Origin: Ulota crispa
Taxonomy: Eukaryota; Streptophyta; Bryopsida; Orthotrichales; Orthotrichaceae
Reading direction: 5' to 3'
Assembly (NCBI GenBank): GCA_963920765.1
Contig: OY987247.1
Span: forward strand, 2,542,001-2,606,000
DNA: 64,000 bases
The first letter of the stretch is position 1. Each line of letters opens with the position of its first letter. Positions 23,632-35,386 of this stretch are shown piece after piece. The notes beneath the pieces are model-generated. The model was not told the DNA's origin. It saw only the letters and a list, made by a program, of their open reading frames with translations, and searched no databases. A program made the position numbers and the translations under genes.

Positions 23632-24255
23632 CCCCTAAATGCCTACGGCACCAATTTTTGGTGTTTGCAATACATTGAAGTTCAATAAACCTAATTAAGT
23701 TACTATTTTTAGTAGTTTACATTTTGAATTTATTCTTTGTGAAGTCTAATTTTAGGATCAGCAATTTGATTTTGAAAATGATCAATTATGAGTTTTTTGT
23801 TCAAGCTTTTGTGCAAGGGTCTCAACTTTCTCTAGTGTTGAGAGCTCTTGGAAATGAGCCTCAAATACACTAGATCTTGGAGAAAATTTTACATAAAAAG
23901 TTCATTTAAAAAATTGTAGAATTTTAGAAAAAAAGCTATAAAGTGATTAGGGTTATGTATGTTATTTTCTTTAACCTTGTATTTTTTTGATGGTCATTTT
24001 TTTAAATCCAACATCAGAAAAGAGAATTCAAAGATTTCAAGTCATTTTTGTAGTTTTAACACCCTCATGATCAAACATTATAATTTTTCAATTCATTAGT
24101 GATGTTGTTGTGTTTTCTTTTCTTATGTGACCTTTAATTTATCTAGTTTGAATTTGTAAGATTACAATTCAAAAAAAATTGATACAACTTATTAACATGT
24201 CGCCTTTTCGTTCAATTTGACTAAAAGCCCAAAAAAAGCCTCAGGCATTTAGGGG
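23632..24255. mobile_element. TTAA-flanked (piggyBac-type) element, 624 bp, next to the GID9-like gene
   Basis: TTAA at 23628-23631 and 24256-24259. The left end CCCCTAAATGCCTACGGC and the right end CCTCAGGCATTTAGGGG are inverted. Its interior is like 41955-42597 ('CACTAGATCTTGGAGAAAA' against a one-base variant there). It lies only about 35-40 bp before the probable 5' UTR exon of the gene at 25309. Confidence 0.9.
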
Positions 24256-24289
24256 TTAAGCGCCTGTAGCGCGAACAACGAAAAAACAA

Positions 24290-24506
24290 AGTGTAAATGC
24301 TGCGTCCTTCTCCGCAACCACAGATGCTGGTCGTGCTGTCTTTCTGTATCCTTCCTCGAAACCCTAATTTGCTCGCTGCCACAGCGCAAGTGTTGCGGTA
24401 TCCGCATCACCTCTCCTCCATCGCTATTCCCCCTCGTCTTTCTTCTCACAATCTACATTTCCCCGCTGCTCCTCTTCCTTACAACGGGGCGCTGTCGGCC
24501 AACTCG
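24290..24506 (+). promoter_or_regulatory. Probable 5' UTR exon of the GID9-like gene, with an upstream ORF
   Basis: The composition shifts abruptly from AT-rich repeat to balanced, pyrimidine-rich sequence at about 24280. A donor GTATGC at 24507 and an acceptor TTCAG at 25260-25264 would remove an intron of about 760 bp in the 5' UTR. An ATG at 24297 opens a frame whose start looks like a transit peptide ('MLRPSPQPQMLVVLSFCILP'), but joining at that donor hits a stop within six codons after the splice, so it reads as an upstream ORF. The transcription start is inferred, not seen. Confidence 0.45.
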
Positions 24507-25308
24507 GTATGCTTTCTCCCGCGGCCGTTCCTGCTTTTGTCAGGGTTTGCTCGTGTCTTAGTTCGAGCGCATTGGAACTGCTTGCCTTTTGGTGTATGAA
24601 GCCATTGAACGCAGCAAAAGCATTGAGTGTTGGCGTCTTGCATTGTAATTTATTTATTTTAATAATAGAATTCCTATCGCGAGAGCTTTATCAGTTTTCA
24701 ATTAGCGTGTGTTTTGAATTCTTGCAAGGCTGATTATTGACATTTGAACAGTTCTGGCGGCTATTTGAGCAGTGTGATCGGTGTATGATACGATTTGAAG
24801 GTCTTGGCAGGAATTGGAGGCGGTATGTGATATTACAAAGGTGCATATGTGATATTATAAAAATCGTTGTGGTTTTAGTAGTATGATTGATTTAGCGTTT
24901 GTAGAAGTCGTTTTGCGGCTATCCAAAGCGAAGAGTTGCTCGTGATTCTAGGTTTAACTTAGAATTATGTTGTACATTATGAGTTGCAGATAATGGTGAA
25001 CTTAGTAGTTTGCTTCATGTTCTTGACTCTGTGATTGTATGTCGTGATGTGAGATCAAATCTAGAAGTAATGCTGATTGATGAATTGTCCTATGTGTAAA
25101 GCGACTGATTAGGAAGTGGAAGTTATAAGCCGCAGTTGTTGAGCTGAGCTGGTCCTCTGTTTGCTTTTTTGCTTGACTGTAACCTTAATGCTATGATCGT
25201 AGGTGCTGTGAGAATGATGGATTTATGAAAGCATGATGGACTGGTTAGAAACTTGCTAATTCAGGTGGTGGATATGTATTAATCAGCATTGTACAAGATC
25301 TGCTTCCA

Positions 25309-28300
25309 ATGGCGACCATGATGGACACAGATATCGTAGTAGCGACAACAAATGGAGCAGCAACACCTGCTGCAGTAGCCGCTCCCCTTTCACAGGTTTC
25401 ACGTGCCAATGATCGTCTTGCTGATGCCCTTAAGCTGGAGCACCAGCTTATCAAGGTCAGTGGTGTTTTTTTTCTGTCATTATTTTGAATGAATTTTGTT
25501 ATTCTTCCTGCAGTCGAGTCTATCCACCGCGTGCTCTTTATACTTTACCCGGCGAGACGGTAATAGGATAGGTCTTTTGTTGAGATCTGTTGTAGAGTGA
25601 GATTCTCAGACAATTTAAGACTGAAGTCACAGCCTAATCTGAATGCCGTCTTTTGGTGCAACGTTTAGGGTTTCGTTCTTTTCGTCTTCGTGTGTAATGC
25701 GTAGTTTAAACTTTGAAAGAAGCGAATGTTCAGATTTCTCACGTTGAGTCACTCTTCGGCAGGTTCCATTTGAGCATTTGAAAAAGGCCATGCGCGTGAG
25801 TACACGTTTGGTAGAGAAGGAGGTGAACGCTGTAGTTGCTGTTGTGGCTGACGCTATTGACAAAGATATGTCGAAAGAGGAGGCTGTACAGCGCCTCACA
25901 TCTCTAGTTTCTCGATTGCAAGGCCTTAAACGCAAGGTATTGTTTTCTGACATATTTTTTTAGCATTGTAGGTGTTGAACAAGATTGGTTGAACATTCAC
26001 CAATTTCTGGAGGTGTTCATCTTTATCCAATATTTAGAAGGTTCTGATGATTGAGTTGAGGTCCAGTAGTATCGATAGTATGACTATAGATATGTTTTCT
26101 AATGACGTTAAGCACAGACACATTTCTTCAAGTATGTATGATGGTATGACCATTTCGCTTACATAAGTCTCTCATCCTATATCCGAATAGGTTCGTGACG
26201 ACGTAGTGCACTGATTTGACATTGAGTTGAGATGGAAGAATAATTTTGAAACCTACATTCCTTTGCAGTCATGAAAATGTATTTATTCTGTTTAAATGGA
26301 TGGATTGATGATCGCCTTGTTTGGACTGAATGTCCATGTTTGTCTCTCTTCTCTCGCCCTCTTCAAGTTGTTGTGAAATGGTGCATCACCGAATGTTCTG
26401 TGCAGACTTGTATTCGTATATTTCATTGAGTGTTTACTCGAGTTGCAGTTGGATGAGGGCAACAAAGGTGAACAAGTTCAGGTGCAAAGGTGCCGTGCCA
26501 GGATGGACCATTTAAGCATGCTTCAGGGTGAAAATGCCAAAGAGAATGAGGCTTCGTGGAATAATACACGAGTGCAGCGTGTATTGGTTGACTACATGCT
26601 ACGGTCCTCTTATTATGATACTGCCCTTAAATTGGCAGAATTGAAGGGTATACAGGTATGGCGCTAATACTTGGTCCCTATTTGTTAGGAATGCAGGTTT
26701 TGGTAAATTATTCTAGCTGCTGCTGATGTTGATATTCCAATGCTTTTATTGATATTTAGTGGTGTTTTGTTTCGTCAATGATTTGTTACCTGGTTTGTTG
26801 AATCTTGAGCTATGGATTACACTTTTTGAGATGTTGACGTGATCTTAGTACAGCTGCTTCAATTTTCTTTGAATCTTTTTTAGATTTTATTGGTTGGTGA
26901 TAGATGCTTTGTACATTTACAGGAACTTGTGGATATCGATATCTTCTTGGAGGCCCGAAAAGTCATTGAGGCTCTTCGGAATCGTGACTGTACTGAAGCA
27001 CTCACATGGTGCTCTGAAAACAAGTCAAAACTGAAGAAATCAAAGGTTCTACTTTCTCCGCTACTGTTTACTGTAAACGAGTCCACCATCATGAGTAAGA
27101 AAGAGCATTTGTTTATTTTTATTCTTTAATTATGAAGAGTTTTTGTATAAGAATCTCAGTTCGCAATTTTCATGTCATTTCCTTTTTATGAGATTTGTGA
27201 GTTTCTGAGAAAATCGTTTAACAAACACCGTTTTTTGGTAACATTTCATAATATGTGTGACAAGTGCAGAGCAAGTTTGAGTTTAAGCTAAGATTACAAG
27301 AGTTTATTGAATTGGTGCGGGCTGAGCGGATGATGGATGCTATTATGTATGCTCGCAAGCACCTTGCTGCATGGGGTTCTACCAACATGAAGGAACTTCA
27401 GCAGGCCATGGCTACCTTAGCATTTAAGAGTAACACTGATTGTGCTGGCTATAAGGTGGGTCTTCTCTGCTAAGATTTGCAGTTCCTAAAGACGACTGCT
27501 ACGATCTGCATAGAGTACAATTGAAATTTATTTGTAAAGTTCTTAGAATTCCCTCACTTTTTAGAGCACAGTCCTTTGGTACAGAGGTCAAGCTGTTCTT
27601 AGCCTTGGCATTAAAGTTCGGCTGTGTGATCTGTATTATCTTAGCATTGATGAAGCTGCATAGTATTAGAAGGCCTCAGTTTTTTTGCCTGAAGTGTTCT
27701 CTGCAGCTTGCATAGGTAGATCAGACTGGCAGAATATATAGTTTCATGATTTACGAAATGTTGCCAAAGTTACGTCTCAGTAACTAATTTGGAGTTTTTT
27801 TCATCTTCTGCAGATACTATTTGATATGCAGCAGTGGGATAACTTGACTCAAGAGTTCAAGCAAGAGTTTTATAAGCTATATGGCATGACCCATGAACCC
27901 CTTCTCAACATTCATCTTCAGGCTGGTCTTTCAGCACTTAAGACTCCGTATTTAACCACAACCTTACTCTAGCTGTTAAATTTTTCTGGTCTTTAGGGTG
28001 CCGCTTGAAAGTTGGGGCGACCTTCAGAGTTTGTCTTGTCGACTGTCGCATGTTGAAGTATTCTTTGCTATAACTTTCCCTGTTTAGTGTCCACTATAAG
28101 AATAGTCCCTGTGAGTTACACCTAAGTTCGTGCTTCCCAACTTAATGCCTAAATCATATGCCTTCATCTAAAAATTGTACATGGTACCAGATTTTGTTAC
28201 GAGGAAGGATGCACCAAGGAAGACCCTTTATCGCAAGATGTTATTCGGAAGTTGGCAGAACCATTGCCGTTTGCAAAGCACATTCACAGCAAGCTGGTGT

Positions 28301-29029
28301 GCTATATTACTAAGGAGCCCATGAACGACGATAATCCGCCTTTGGTACTACCTAACGGCTATGTATATAGCACCAAGGTATGTTCTCTTGCTGGTGTCGG
28401 AGTTGGTCTTCGAATATTCCCTGACTTTTATAAGTTCGTTCACTGAATTTAAAGACCACTAATATTTAGTGTTCTGGTACCTGTAGTGTTATTCACCCGA
28501 TTATGTAACTCACTCTAATTCTTTTTAGTTGATGATTGATGTTTGTGTTGACAGTTAGTGTTCAGGTTGAATACTTTAGTGCATGGTGAACTATCTTGGT
28601 ACTAATTTAGGTTTTTTGGTGGAAATTTAGTTGATAACTAGTGTTCATGTTGACATTTAGTGTTGGTAACATTAACACCATTGTCAACATTTAGTGTTGT
28701 GTTGCAAACGCTAAATGTCATCATTGGTGTATTGTGCGCCTCAAATAAGTTACTAATCTTTACCCACAGAATGTGGTAGTTGACAGCTCTAATGACAAAT
28801 GGCTCAAACATCTTGACATTTAATGCGGCAGCAATTATTCATATATGTCAACAGCCTATTGACTCTTTCTTGTCAGAAGCCACTATGAGTATCTAGGTTT
28901 CCGCCTAACTCACTGATCTGCTTACAGGCCATGGAACAGATGGCAATGAGATACCAAGGCAAGATCACGTGCCCAAGAACCGGAGCTGTTTGTAACTTTC
29001 AAGATCTTTCCAAAGCCTACATATCATGA
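25309..29029 (+). CDS. MAEA/GID9-like subunit of the GID/CTLH E3 ubiquitin ligase, 8 exons, 419 aa
   Basis: Exons: 25309-25455, 25763-25936, 26449-26655, 26923-27045, 27270-27455, 27814-27947, 28191-28377 and 28928-29029. All introns are GT-AG, and the total of 1,260 nt is in frame. The order fits MAEA/Gid9. An N-terminal helical region with 'HLTSLV'-type repeats ('RLTSLVSRLQGLKRK') ends at residue 107. A LisH motif lies near 146-178 ('RVLVDYMLRSSYYDTALKLA'), CTLH near 179-236, and a CRA region reaches about 325. A degenerate RING-Gid domain spans about 350-415, with C361, the N379-G380 turn and 'KITCPRTG' (C401). The product ends in YIS, as in plant homologues. With its RMND5/Gid2 partner this subunit forms the catalytic RING pair of a ubiquitin ligase found in nucleus and cytosol. 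Length is close to the usual 390-420 residues. The start was chosen because it is the first in-frame ATG after the UTR acceptor. The residue after KTP is F, created across the exon 6/7 junction. Confidence 0.9.
28469..28745. repeat. Dispersed repeat in intron 7 of the GID9-like gene
   Basis: Resembles 30271-30570 throughout: TGTAACTCACTCTAA-like start, 'TTTGTGTTGACA', 'AATTTAGGTTTTTTGGTGG', 'TTGACATTTAGTGTT', and a closing ATTGGTGTA/ATTAGTGTA word. The second copy lies about 1.2 kb after the stop codon. The element type is unknown; no clear inverted ends. Confidence 0.7.
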
Positions 29030-29963
29030 TGCTTCGGATTCCAAAGGGATTGTCAGCGCACTGGCCCATCAATCCTCAACCATTGGGTCCAGAATGTGAT
29101 TAACGGTGTTCAATATTTACATTGTAGAGGCATTTACAGCTTTTGAATTATCGTTCTGGTATGCAATTTGTTCTGTGTCGATGGGCTAGCTGTGGAAGCA
29201 TATGGCTATGGTAGGTTCTGTCCTTTTTAAATTGTTAGCTCATTATTGTCAGTGGCCGTGTAGCATTAGTGCTATCCCTTCAACTGATCCACGAAGTTTT
29301 TTCTGTATAGTTCAGTTCATGCTTAAGTTTACTTAGGGCAGGAACCAAATGTAAATCTTCAATGACTATAGTCTCAAGACTGTCAGCGTCAAGATTTACC
29401 TTGTACAAGTGAATGTTGTATCTGTTTCTGTAAATACTCAAGCAGTTGTTTCTTGCAGGTCACCACCTTGGTGTGACACTCTGTTCGAAACTCTGCATGC
29501 ATCATGAAAGTACGTTGCCCTTTTTTTATGGTGACATTTGTCATCGAGTTGCTTCCTGGTATTTCATCACCTTATCCAGTTGCTGTACTGTACACAAACC
29601 CTGCTTCAGTCTGTCCTTGAAGATCTTGCTGTGTCTTTCCTGTACTTGTACTTGTAACAGGCAACCGTATCTTTCATAAATTCTGGGCTGTTCGGTCCTC
29701 GAGGAATTGCGATACGGTATTCTGCTGTACAACACTGTACACAATGCCTCAATTACTTTGTGTCCATCAGCCTCCTAATTGTGAATACTACGTTGATAAG
29801 GTAAATATGCGATTTTGATCGTCAACTCATTCCTATGCTCTTTTACCCAAAAATATTTTTGAGATATTCGGGCTCCTTTATTTTCAATCCAAAGAAAATA
29901 ATTATTTTGAGTTAATCCTTCTTCATTAATTTTTTCTTGCAAAGGTTAGTTTGCATAACTTAG
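29030..29963. other. 3' flank/UTR of the GID9-like gene, then intergenic
   Basis: Composition stays gene-like to about 29770, so a long or spliced 3' UTR is likely. Frames at 29446-29679 (+) and 29541-29744 (-) overlap and have no family. No consensus polyadenylation site could be chosen. Confidence 0.4.
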
Positions 29964-30181
29964 CCCTTTACCCTGGGCTTAGTAGATACGTTGTTGTATA
30001 ACTGGCATTTACTACCATTAAGAAGTTTTATTTTGGGATTCCAAATATCTCAAATTGCATTGATCTATATTCCAACTTCTTTTGTTGATCTCAAATGTAG
30101 AAAGGGTTTGAATCCATTCCAAATACAAGACAAATATCTTGTATTGTATTGATCGTAGCAATATGCTCAAACATTTAAGGG
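29964..30181 (-). mobile_element. TTAA-flanked (piggyBac-type) MITE, 0.22-kb class, reverse copy
   Basis: The right end AAACATTTAAGGG is followed by TTAA (30182-30185); the left flank has decayed to TTAG. The interior is the reverse complement of 49909-50136 and 60624-60849, sharing the 'TTGATCTCAAATGTAG' and 'TTTGAATCCATTCCAAATAC' words or close variants. Confidence 0.7.
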
Positions 30182-30270
30182 TTAACATTAGGTGTTATAT
30201 GCTATGCTTGCCTTACACATTGAGCTAAAACACTCTTTATAACATCATTAATAATGAAACTCATTGTTTT

Positions 30271-30570
30271 GGTGTTATGGTACTTATATTGTTATTTACC
30301 CTATTATTCACCCTATCATATAACTCACTCTAAATTTTCTTAAGTTGACAATCAATGTTTGTGTTGACATTTATTGTTCATGTTGTACTACTTTAGTGCA
30401 TTGTGAACTTTCTTGATGTTAATTTAGGTTTTTTGGTGGAAATTTAAGTAGCAATTAGTGTTTATATTGATATTAAATGTTGAATACCACTTTTGACATT
30501 TACTATTAGATTTTGTAATTAGTATTCTAAAACATAAGTGTCATTATTAGTGTAGTGCCTATAACTCTAT
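30271..30570. repeat. Dispersed repeat, partner of the intron 7 copy
   Basis: See 28469-28745 for the shared words. This copy is more diverged in its middle. Confidence 0.65.
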
Positions 30571-30600
30571 AAATAGACTAATGCCTTAGAAATTGCATTA

Positions 30601-30897
30601 AGGTAGGAGCACCCATAAGCGTCAGTGTTCCCATAACTGTCACTTTTGAAATCTTGGAAAATCTATGGAATTGAATAGATGTAATGACAAGGATGTACAA
30701 CATGTGAACATGAAATCTTAAAAGTGGTTATGGGTACAATGGCAGTTTGCTCTTATTCTCACAGTATTCAAATAATACATTCAAAAGTGCAAACTCATTT
30801 TTTTTCTATTCCTTATAGGATCCTATAATTTGCTAGTTGCTTATTAATAGTCATCATGTTCAAACCCTTAGTTTGACCTTTATGGGTGCTCTTACCT
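30601..30897. mobile_element. AGGTAGG-family MITE, 297 bp
   Basis: AGGTAGGAGCACCCATAAG at the left and TTATGGGTGCTCTTACCT at the right, with TA on both sides inside a TTAA context (30599-30600 and 30898-30899). It is the closest relative of 23236-23549, with which it shares nearly all of its interior. Confidence 0.85.
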
Positions 30898-31348
30898 TAA
30901 GAGCAATTGTTGCGTAAGAGTGAAGAGTGTAAACATTATCTAAGGTAGGAAGCGCTAAATTCAAAGCAGACTCTGAAATGGAGCACCTCTTCAAATGTAC
31001 TTTATTTGTACTGTACATGTTTTTCATAGCCCTTCAACAATGTACATTTTATGTACATTTGAGGAGGTGCTCCATATCAGAGCCCTATGACCTTTCCACT
31101 TCAAAATTTCGTAACTAATTCCACAAAATTCCAAAAAATATGAAACAACTTATGTTGAATACCAATTCTTCTTGTCTTTTAAGATAAATTTACTAAAATA
31201 TATTTCAAGAAGTTTTACCTACCCAAAATTCAGTTTCAGCCCTTAGATGCTCCATTCATGAGCCTCCTAAGTCGCATTTTTGTGAGATCCACAACCAATA
31301 GCCGGGGATTTGATACAATAATGGTGCCCGCTACTTCAAACTAAATTA

Positions 31349-33005
31349 AGATAGAAGCACCCATAAGCATGATTTTAGGGATTTTGGATTATGAAAATCA
31401 ATTGACAAACTTCGAAAAAAATACTTTTAGGAGGAAATCAAAAATAGTGGCATCATTTTTAAAGTTCTAGTTGCAAGCATTTGTTCAAGAAAATTTTTGA
31501 AGTCCAAAATCAATGAAAATGTATAATTGCATGTAGGAGATGCTAAAAAAGATGCTCATTGAAAGTCTACATTATGCTCATAATACTAGTTTGAATAGTC
31601 ACTTAAACAATAATATGGGCACCTAAAATTGTCTTAAAAGGTGACTAAATACCATGCTTAGTGTACTTAAATGGTGTCTCAACTTCCTTTGTTTATTTAC
31701 TCATGGTATTGCAAAACTACTTATAAGTAGAAGAAAACAGGGATAAACAATTGCCACAAATTGCCACATCTAGGTCACAATAACTGCTTTACAATTGCAC
31801 AACATTTGTACAACTACAATTTAGTCGTGCAATTGTTGTGCAGTTGTTGTACAGTACCCAAAAGAAAGAGTACACAACACCCTTTTATGGCATCCAAAGA
31901 AGTATGTATAACAAAGAATAAAATTGACATTTCATTCTCACATTTTTAATATGCGATACTCATGCAATCTTCATCAAGCATATCAAATTTCAATTACTAA
32001 AACCCAACATCCTATTTTTGGTAAATGGTTTTGTGTCAAAATCATGGTTTTACAAGAAAGTTGATTAATAAATAGTGGTGATGAATTTTTGAGATTTGAT
32101 TGCATGGATATATAGGAGACATCCATATGCACATCTTCCTTTCAAATAAACATTTCCAAAAAAATTCAAAATTCCCTCTATAGAGATTTTAATGTTAGGA
32201 TGATCATGACCAAATTTAGTAAAATACATATTTCTTCATGGAAATTAGTTTTTGTTATTGGACTCATACATTGTGATTAAGTTTGTACCTTTAAACATGA
32301 TAATATGTTTCAAAAAAATATGTATTTTACTAAATTTGGTCATGATCACCCTAACATTAAAATCTTTATAGAGGGAATTTTGAATTTTTTTGGAATTGTT
32401 TGTTTGAAAAGAAGATTTGCATATGGATGTCTCTTATATATCTATGCAATCAAATCTCAAAAATTCATCACCACTATTTATTAATCAACTTTCTTGTAAA
32501 ACCATGATTTTGACACAAAACCATTTACCAAAAATAGGATTTTGGGTTTTAGTAATTGAAATTTGATATGCTTGATGAAGATTGCATGAGTATTGCATAT
32601 TAAAAATGTGAGAATGAAATGTCAGTTATATTCTTTGTTATACATACTTCTTTGGATGCCATAAAAGGGTGTTATGTACTCTTTCTTTTGGGTACTGTAC
32701 AGTTGTTTGTGCAGTTGTAAGGCAGTTATTGTGACCTAGTCGTGGCAATTCGTGGCAGTCATTTATGGCATGTTTTTCTTCTAGTTAACATAATTCACTG
32801 AACTTATTTCTATACCCATTGGCATTCAAATGGGATGCACTTGTTACCCATAACCATTATTTTGTCACCCAAAACCGCTACTTTGTTTCTCATAACCAAT
32901 GTTTTTTTTTTTGGTATTTGTCAATCATGGGACCACAAAACATAGATATGGGTGTAAATGTAGGTCACATCCATGGAGACCTCATGTTTATGGGTTCTGC
33001 TACAT
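31349..33005. mobile_element. Long AGGTAGG-family element split by a hairpin
   Basis: Outer ends AGATAGAAGCACCCATAAGC and TTTATGGGTTCTGCTACAT, with TA at 31347-31348 and 33006-33007. The two arms together match the uninterrupted copy near 7200-7897. About 1.06 kb in the middle (31725-32784) is a later hairpin insertion. Confidence 0.7.
31725..32784. mobile_element. About 1.06-kb near-perfect hairpin, nested
   Basis: The arms are inverted copies over roughly 500 bp each. CTAGGTCACAATAACTGC at 31770-31787 pairs with 32722-32739; GTCATGATCAcc-type words near 32190-32210 pair with 32335-32360. The centre is at about 32254-32273. The ends, AGTAGAAGAAAAC and its inverse TTTTTCTTCTAGT, resemble a worn CACTA terminus (CACTAGTAGAAAA), but no 3-bp duplication is readable. 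Confidence 0.75.
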
Positions 33006-33007
33006 TA

Positions 33008-33267
33008 TAAGTTGTAACTTCAATTTTGTTTTTCAACTCTAGATCTTGCTCATAGTATTGATTCAAAAATCCAAATTATACTAAATTTAATTTAGATAAT
33101 TTAATCAATACTATGAGAGAAATTTAGAATTGAAAATGTCAGGTTTTATTTTTGGTTTAGTGATATTTTGTTGTGGTCCATACCTACTGTAATATCATAA
33201 ATACATAGGCCATATATAGAAGGTGTGGCAGAATAATCAAAAGGGTGTGATACATATACCAATTTCC
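33008..33267. mobile_element. Foldback MITE, GGGAATTGATATG family, truncated copy F
   Basis: The interior matches 62782-63184 (an inverted pair around ATAGTATTGATT and AATCAATACTAT), and the right end is GGTGTGATACATATACC. The left end is absent where the element at 31349-33005 begins, so it is likely cut by it. Confidence 0.55.
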
Positions 33268-33299
33268 TTCTACAAAATATAACCTATTCATCATTCAAA

Positions 33300-33540
33300 A
33301 GCGCAAGGATGGAAACAACGGTTTGTGAAGACCAAACACTCAATTTGAAATAAACTTGAAAGTCGTTGATAAAAGTTCAAGGATTCTACATTTACACAAA
33401 GCAGTAACTACAGCCACTTGTTCTTTACATAACAGCGGTTTGTTTTGGTGTGGCCTGGCCTTGAAATGCCAGGTGCAGTTTCAAAATCTCAGTGATAGTC
33501 AGCATAAACCTCTGAGAATATTCGATCACCGCATAACCAA
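33300..33540. repeat. Dispersed repeat (also at about 20.5 and 47.3 kb)
   Basis: Shares ordered words with 47335-47520: 'GGTTTGTT', 'GTGTGGC(C/T)TGGCCTTGA', a TTCAAGGA word and a TTTACA(T/C)AAAG word. No terminal structure recognised. Confidence 0.45.
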
Positions 33541-33890
33541 GGCATATTCAAACAGTTCCGAGAAAGGTTCTTTGCATACCACCCAACCAACCAGTGTTTG
33601 ACTAGTTCGTCATGGCCACATGCATGTCTACATGCATGTCCACATGCATGGCCACGGCCACATGCTGAGCCATTTTTTTAAATTTTGTCCACTTTCACAA
33701 ATTCTCTTTATGGTGTTCTCAGAAGTGACACATGGCTTTTGAGAGCTGGGAACAGGTGTATGCATGCGTGTGGGTGGGAACATGTTCACATTCATGCTTC
33801 AAAAAGCTCATATTGAAATTTCTTTCCAAAAAAAAGGGAAAAACAGAAATGAACGACTTTCGATCCCCTCGTATCGATGCTTTGAGCTAA

Positions 33891-34314
33891 GGGCATCTCC
33901 ACCGGTTTGGGAACTTTAGGACTCGCCACATCTGTTTGAGCATGCCCGTGGCGGTGAGAGGGCTCAGGTAAGCGCCTCGATGTCCACCGGTTGCCTCAAA
34001 TCTGGACGCGCCACAGATTCAGAAGTACAGGACAATGCTAAACTTGGCTGCAGTCGTGGCGCAATTGGAGCCTCTTCGCCACATGTCAGCGCTTTGGGTC
34101 CGCTGGCAGTACCATGTGGGGGTGAGGGTCCAAGTTTCAAGCACGCTAAGATTTCTCGCTTCCGTGGGAGCTCCTCGTCCCGGAGCCTTGCTTGGCGAGG
34201 CCGGTGAGTTGTTTGAGTGGGGCAAGGCACCGGTGGAGATTGGATGTTGGAAAAAAATCTTCTGGCCTTGCCACCCGCCTCCCCCTCGGTTGGAGTCAGC
34301 ATGTGAAGATGCTC
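33891..34314. mobile_element. PIF/Harbinger-like MITE, 424 bp, TSD TAA
   Basis: The left end GGGCATCTCCACCGG pairs with the right end CATGTGAAGATGCTC. TAA is on both sides (33888-33890 and 34315-34317), the 3-bp target of PIF/Harbinger elements. It is unusually GC-rich; several overlapping frames on both strands (33964-34342) are explained by that composition and are not called genes. Confidence 0.7.
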
Positions 34315-34316
34315 TA

Positions 34317-34659
34317 AGGTAGACAGACCCACTCCCAACCATATAAGGGTTTAGGCCTTTGGGGTACCTTTTTGTGGAAAATTTTATTGTAGATTATTTT
34401 ATATTAAAGGGCAAAGTTGCAGCCCATAGTCCCTATTTGCAACTCTAAACTAACCTTGAAAATGCTTGGATGTGTTCCTATACGTGTACTTCATGGTCCC
34501 AATCCTGACCCTCCCAAAGCAGCTTAATAACTAACATGTGGCAAAATTTGCTTGTGCAAGTAGTGTTCACTGCTCCACTATGGGTTCAACAGTGTGTGAT
34601 GAAACCCTCAAAAGTAGGGTGCAAAATTGGGGAGCGGTCAAGAATGGGGCTGTCTACCT
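34317..34659. mobile_element. AGGTAGG-family MITE, 343 bp
   Basis: AGGTAGACAGACCCACTCCC at the left and AGAATGGGGCTGTCTACCT at the right, TA-flanked (34315-34316 and 34660-34661). It directly abuts the PIF-like MITE and overlaps its TAA duplication. Confidence 0.75.
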
Positions 34660-34756
34660 TACTTTACCTACATCACTATTGCTCCTTAGATGTAAAAGTA
34701 TGAAAGTCCTTTAGAGCATCTCCACCGGTCCTGGCACGTTCAAAGGTTTTTGTCTA

Positions 34757-35167
34757 AGGTAGCTAGGTATACTCATACCTGACCATTTAAAGGTTTGGAG
34801 TAACACAATGTCTTGGGAAATTTAGGTTTTTTTTTTTGTAAAATTAACCTTTCAACAAGCTATCAAAGAACGTCATTTTTGTGGAAAAATTTATTGTAGA
34901 ATATTTTATATTAAAGGGCAAAGTTGCAACTCATAGGACCCTAAGAGCAACTGTAGACTGACCTTGAAATTGCTTGGATGTGTTCCTATACATGTACTTG
35001 ATGGTTCCAATCCCAACCCTCTCAAACTAGCTCCTAAGCTGATATGTGGCACGATTTGCTTGTGCAAGTGGCATTCATTACTCCACTTCAGATTCAAGAG
35101 TATGTAGAGAACACCTCAAATGTAGAGTGCGGCATTGGGAATGGATCGGATATGGATGCACCTACCT
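34757..35167. mobile_element. AGGTAGG-family MITE, 411 bp, nested
   Basis: AGGTAGCTAGGTATACTC at the left and GATATGGATGCACCTACCT at the right, with TA on both sides (34755-34756 and 35168-35169). The interior is like 34317-34659 ('AAAGGGCAAAGTTGCA' in both). Confidence 0.8.
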
Positions 35168-35386
35168 TATTTTTGAAGGGACTTCAAGCTACTTGATCTC
35201 CAGCCATGCTCTTCAAACAAGGTGGTCTGGCACTTCAACACGCCTTATAAATAATCAGTTGCCCACTTATCAAGGAAAGTAGAGGATAAAGTCGATTAAA
35301 CTTAGGATAAATAATGTCTTGAAGGACCTTTGCTAGACACAGTTGGACAAAGTGTCTTGAGAGGGGCCTCAACACTTTTCATCCAC

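Noticed and set aside
24297-24599. Transit peptide fused to the GID9-like protein
   Set aside because: The best donor (24507) joined to the acceptor before 25265 meets a stop codon within six codons after the splice.
33964-34342. Several overlapping ORFs of 75-124 codons on both strands
   Set aside because: They lie inside a GC-rich PIF-like MITE, overlap in many frames and show no domain.
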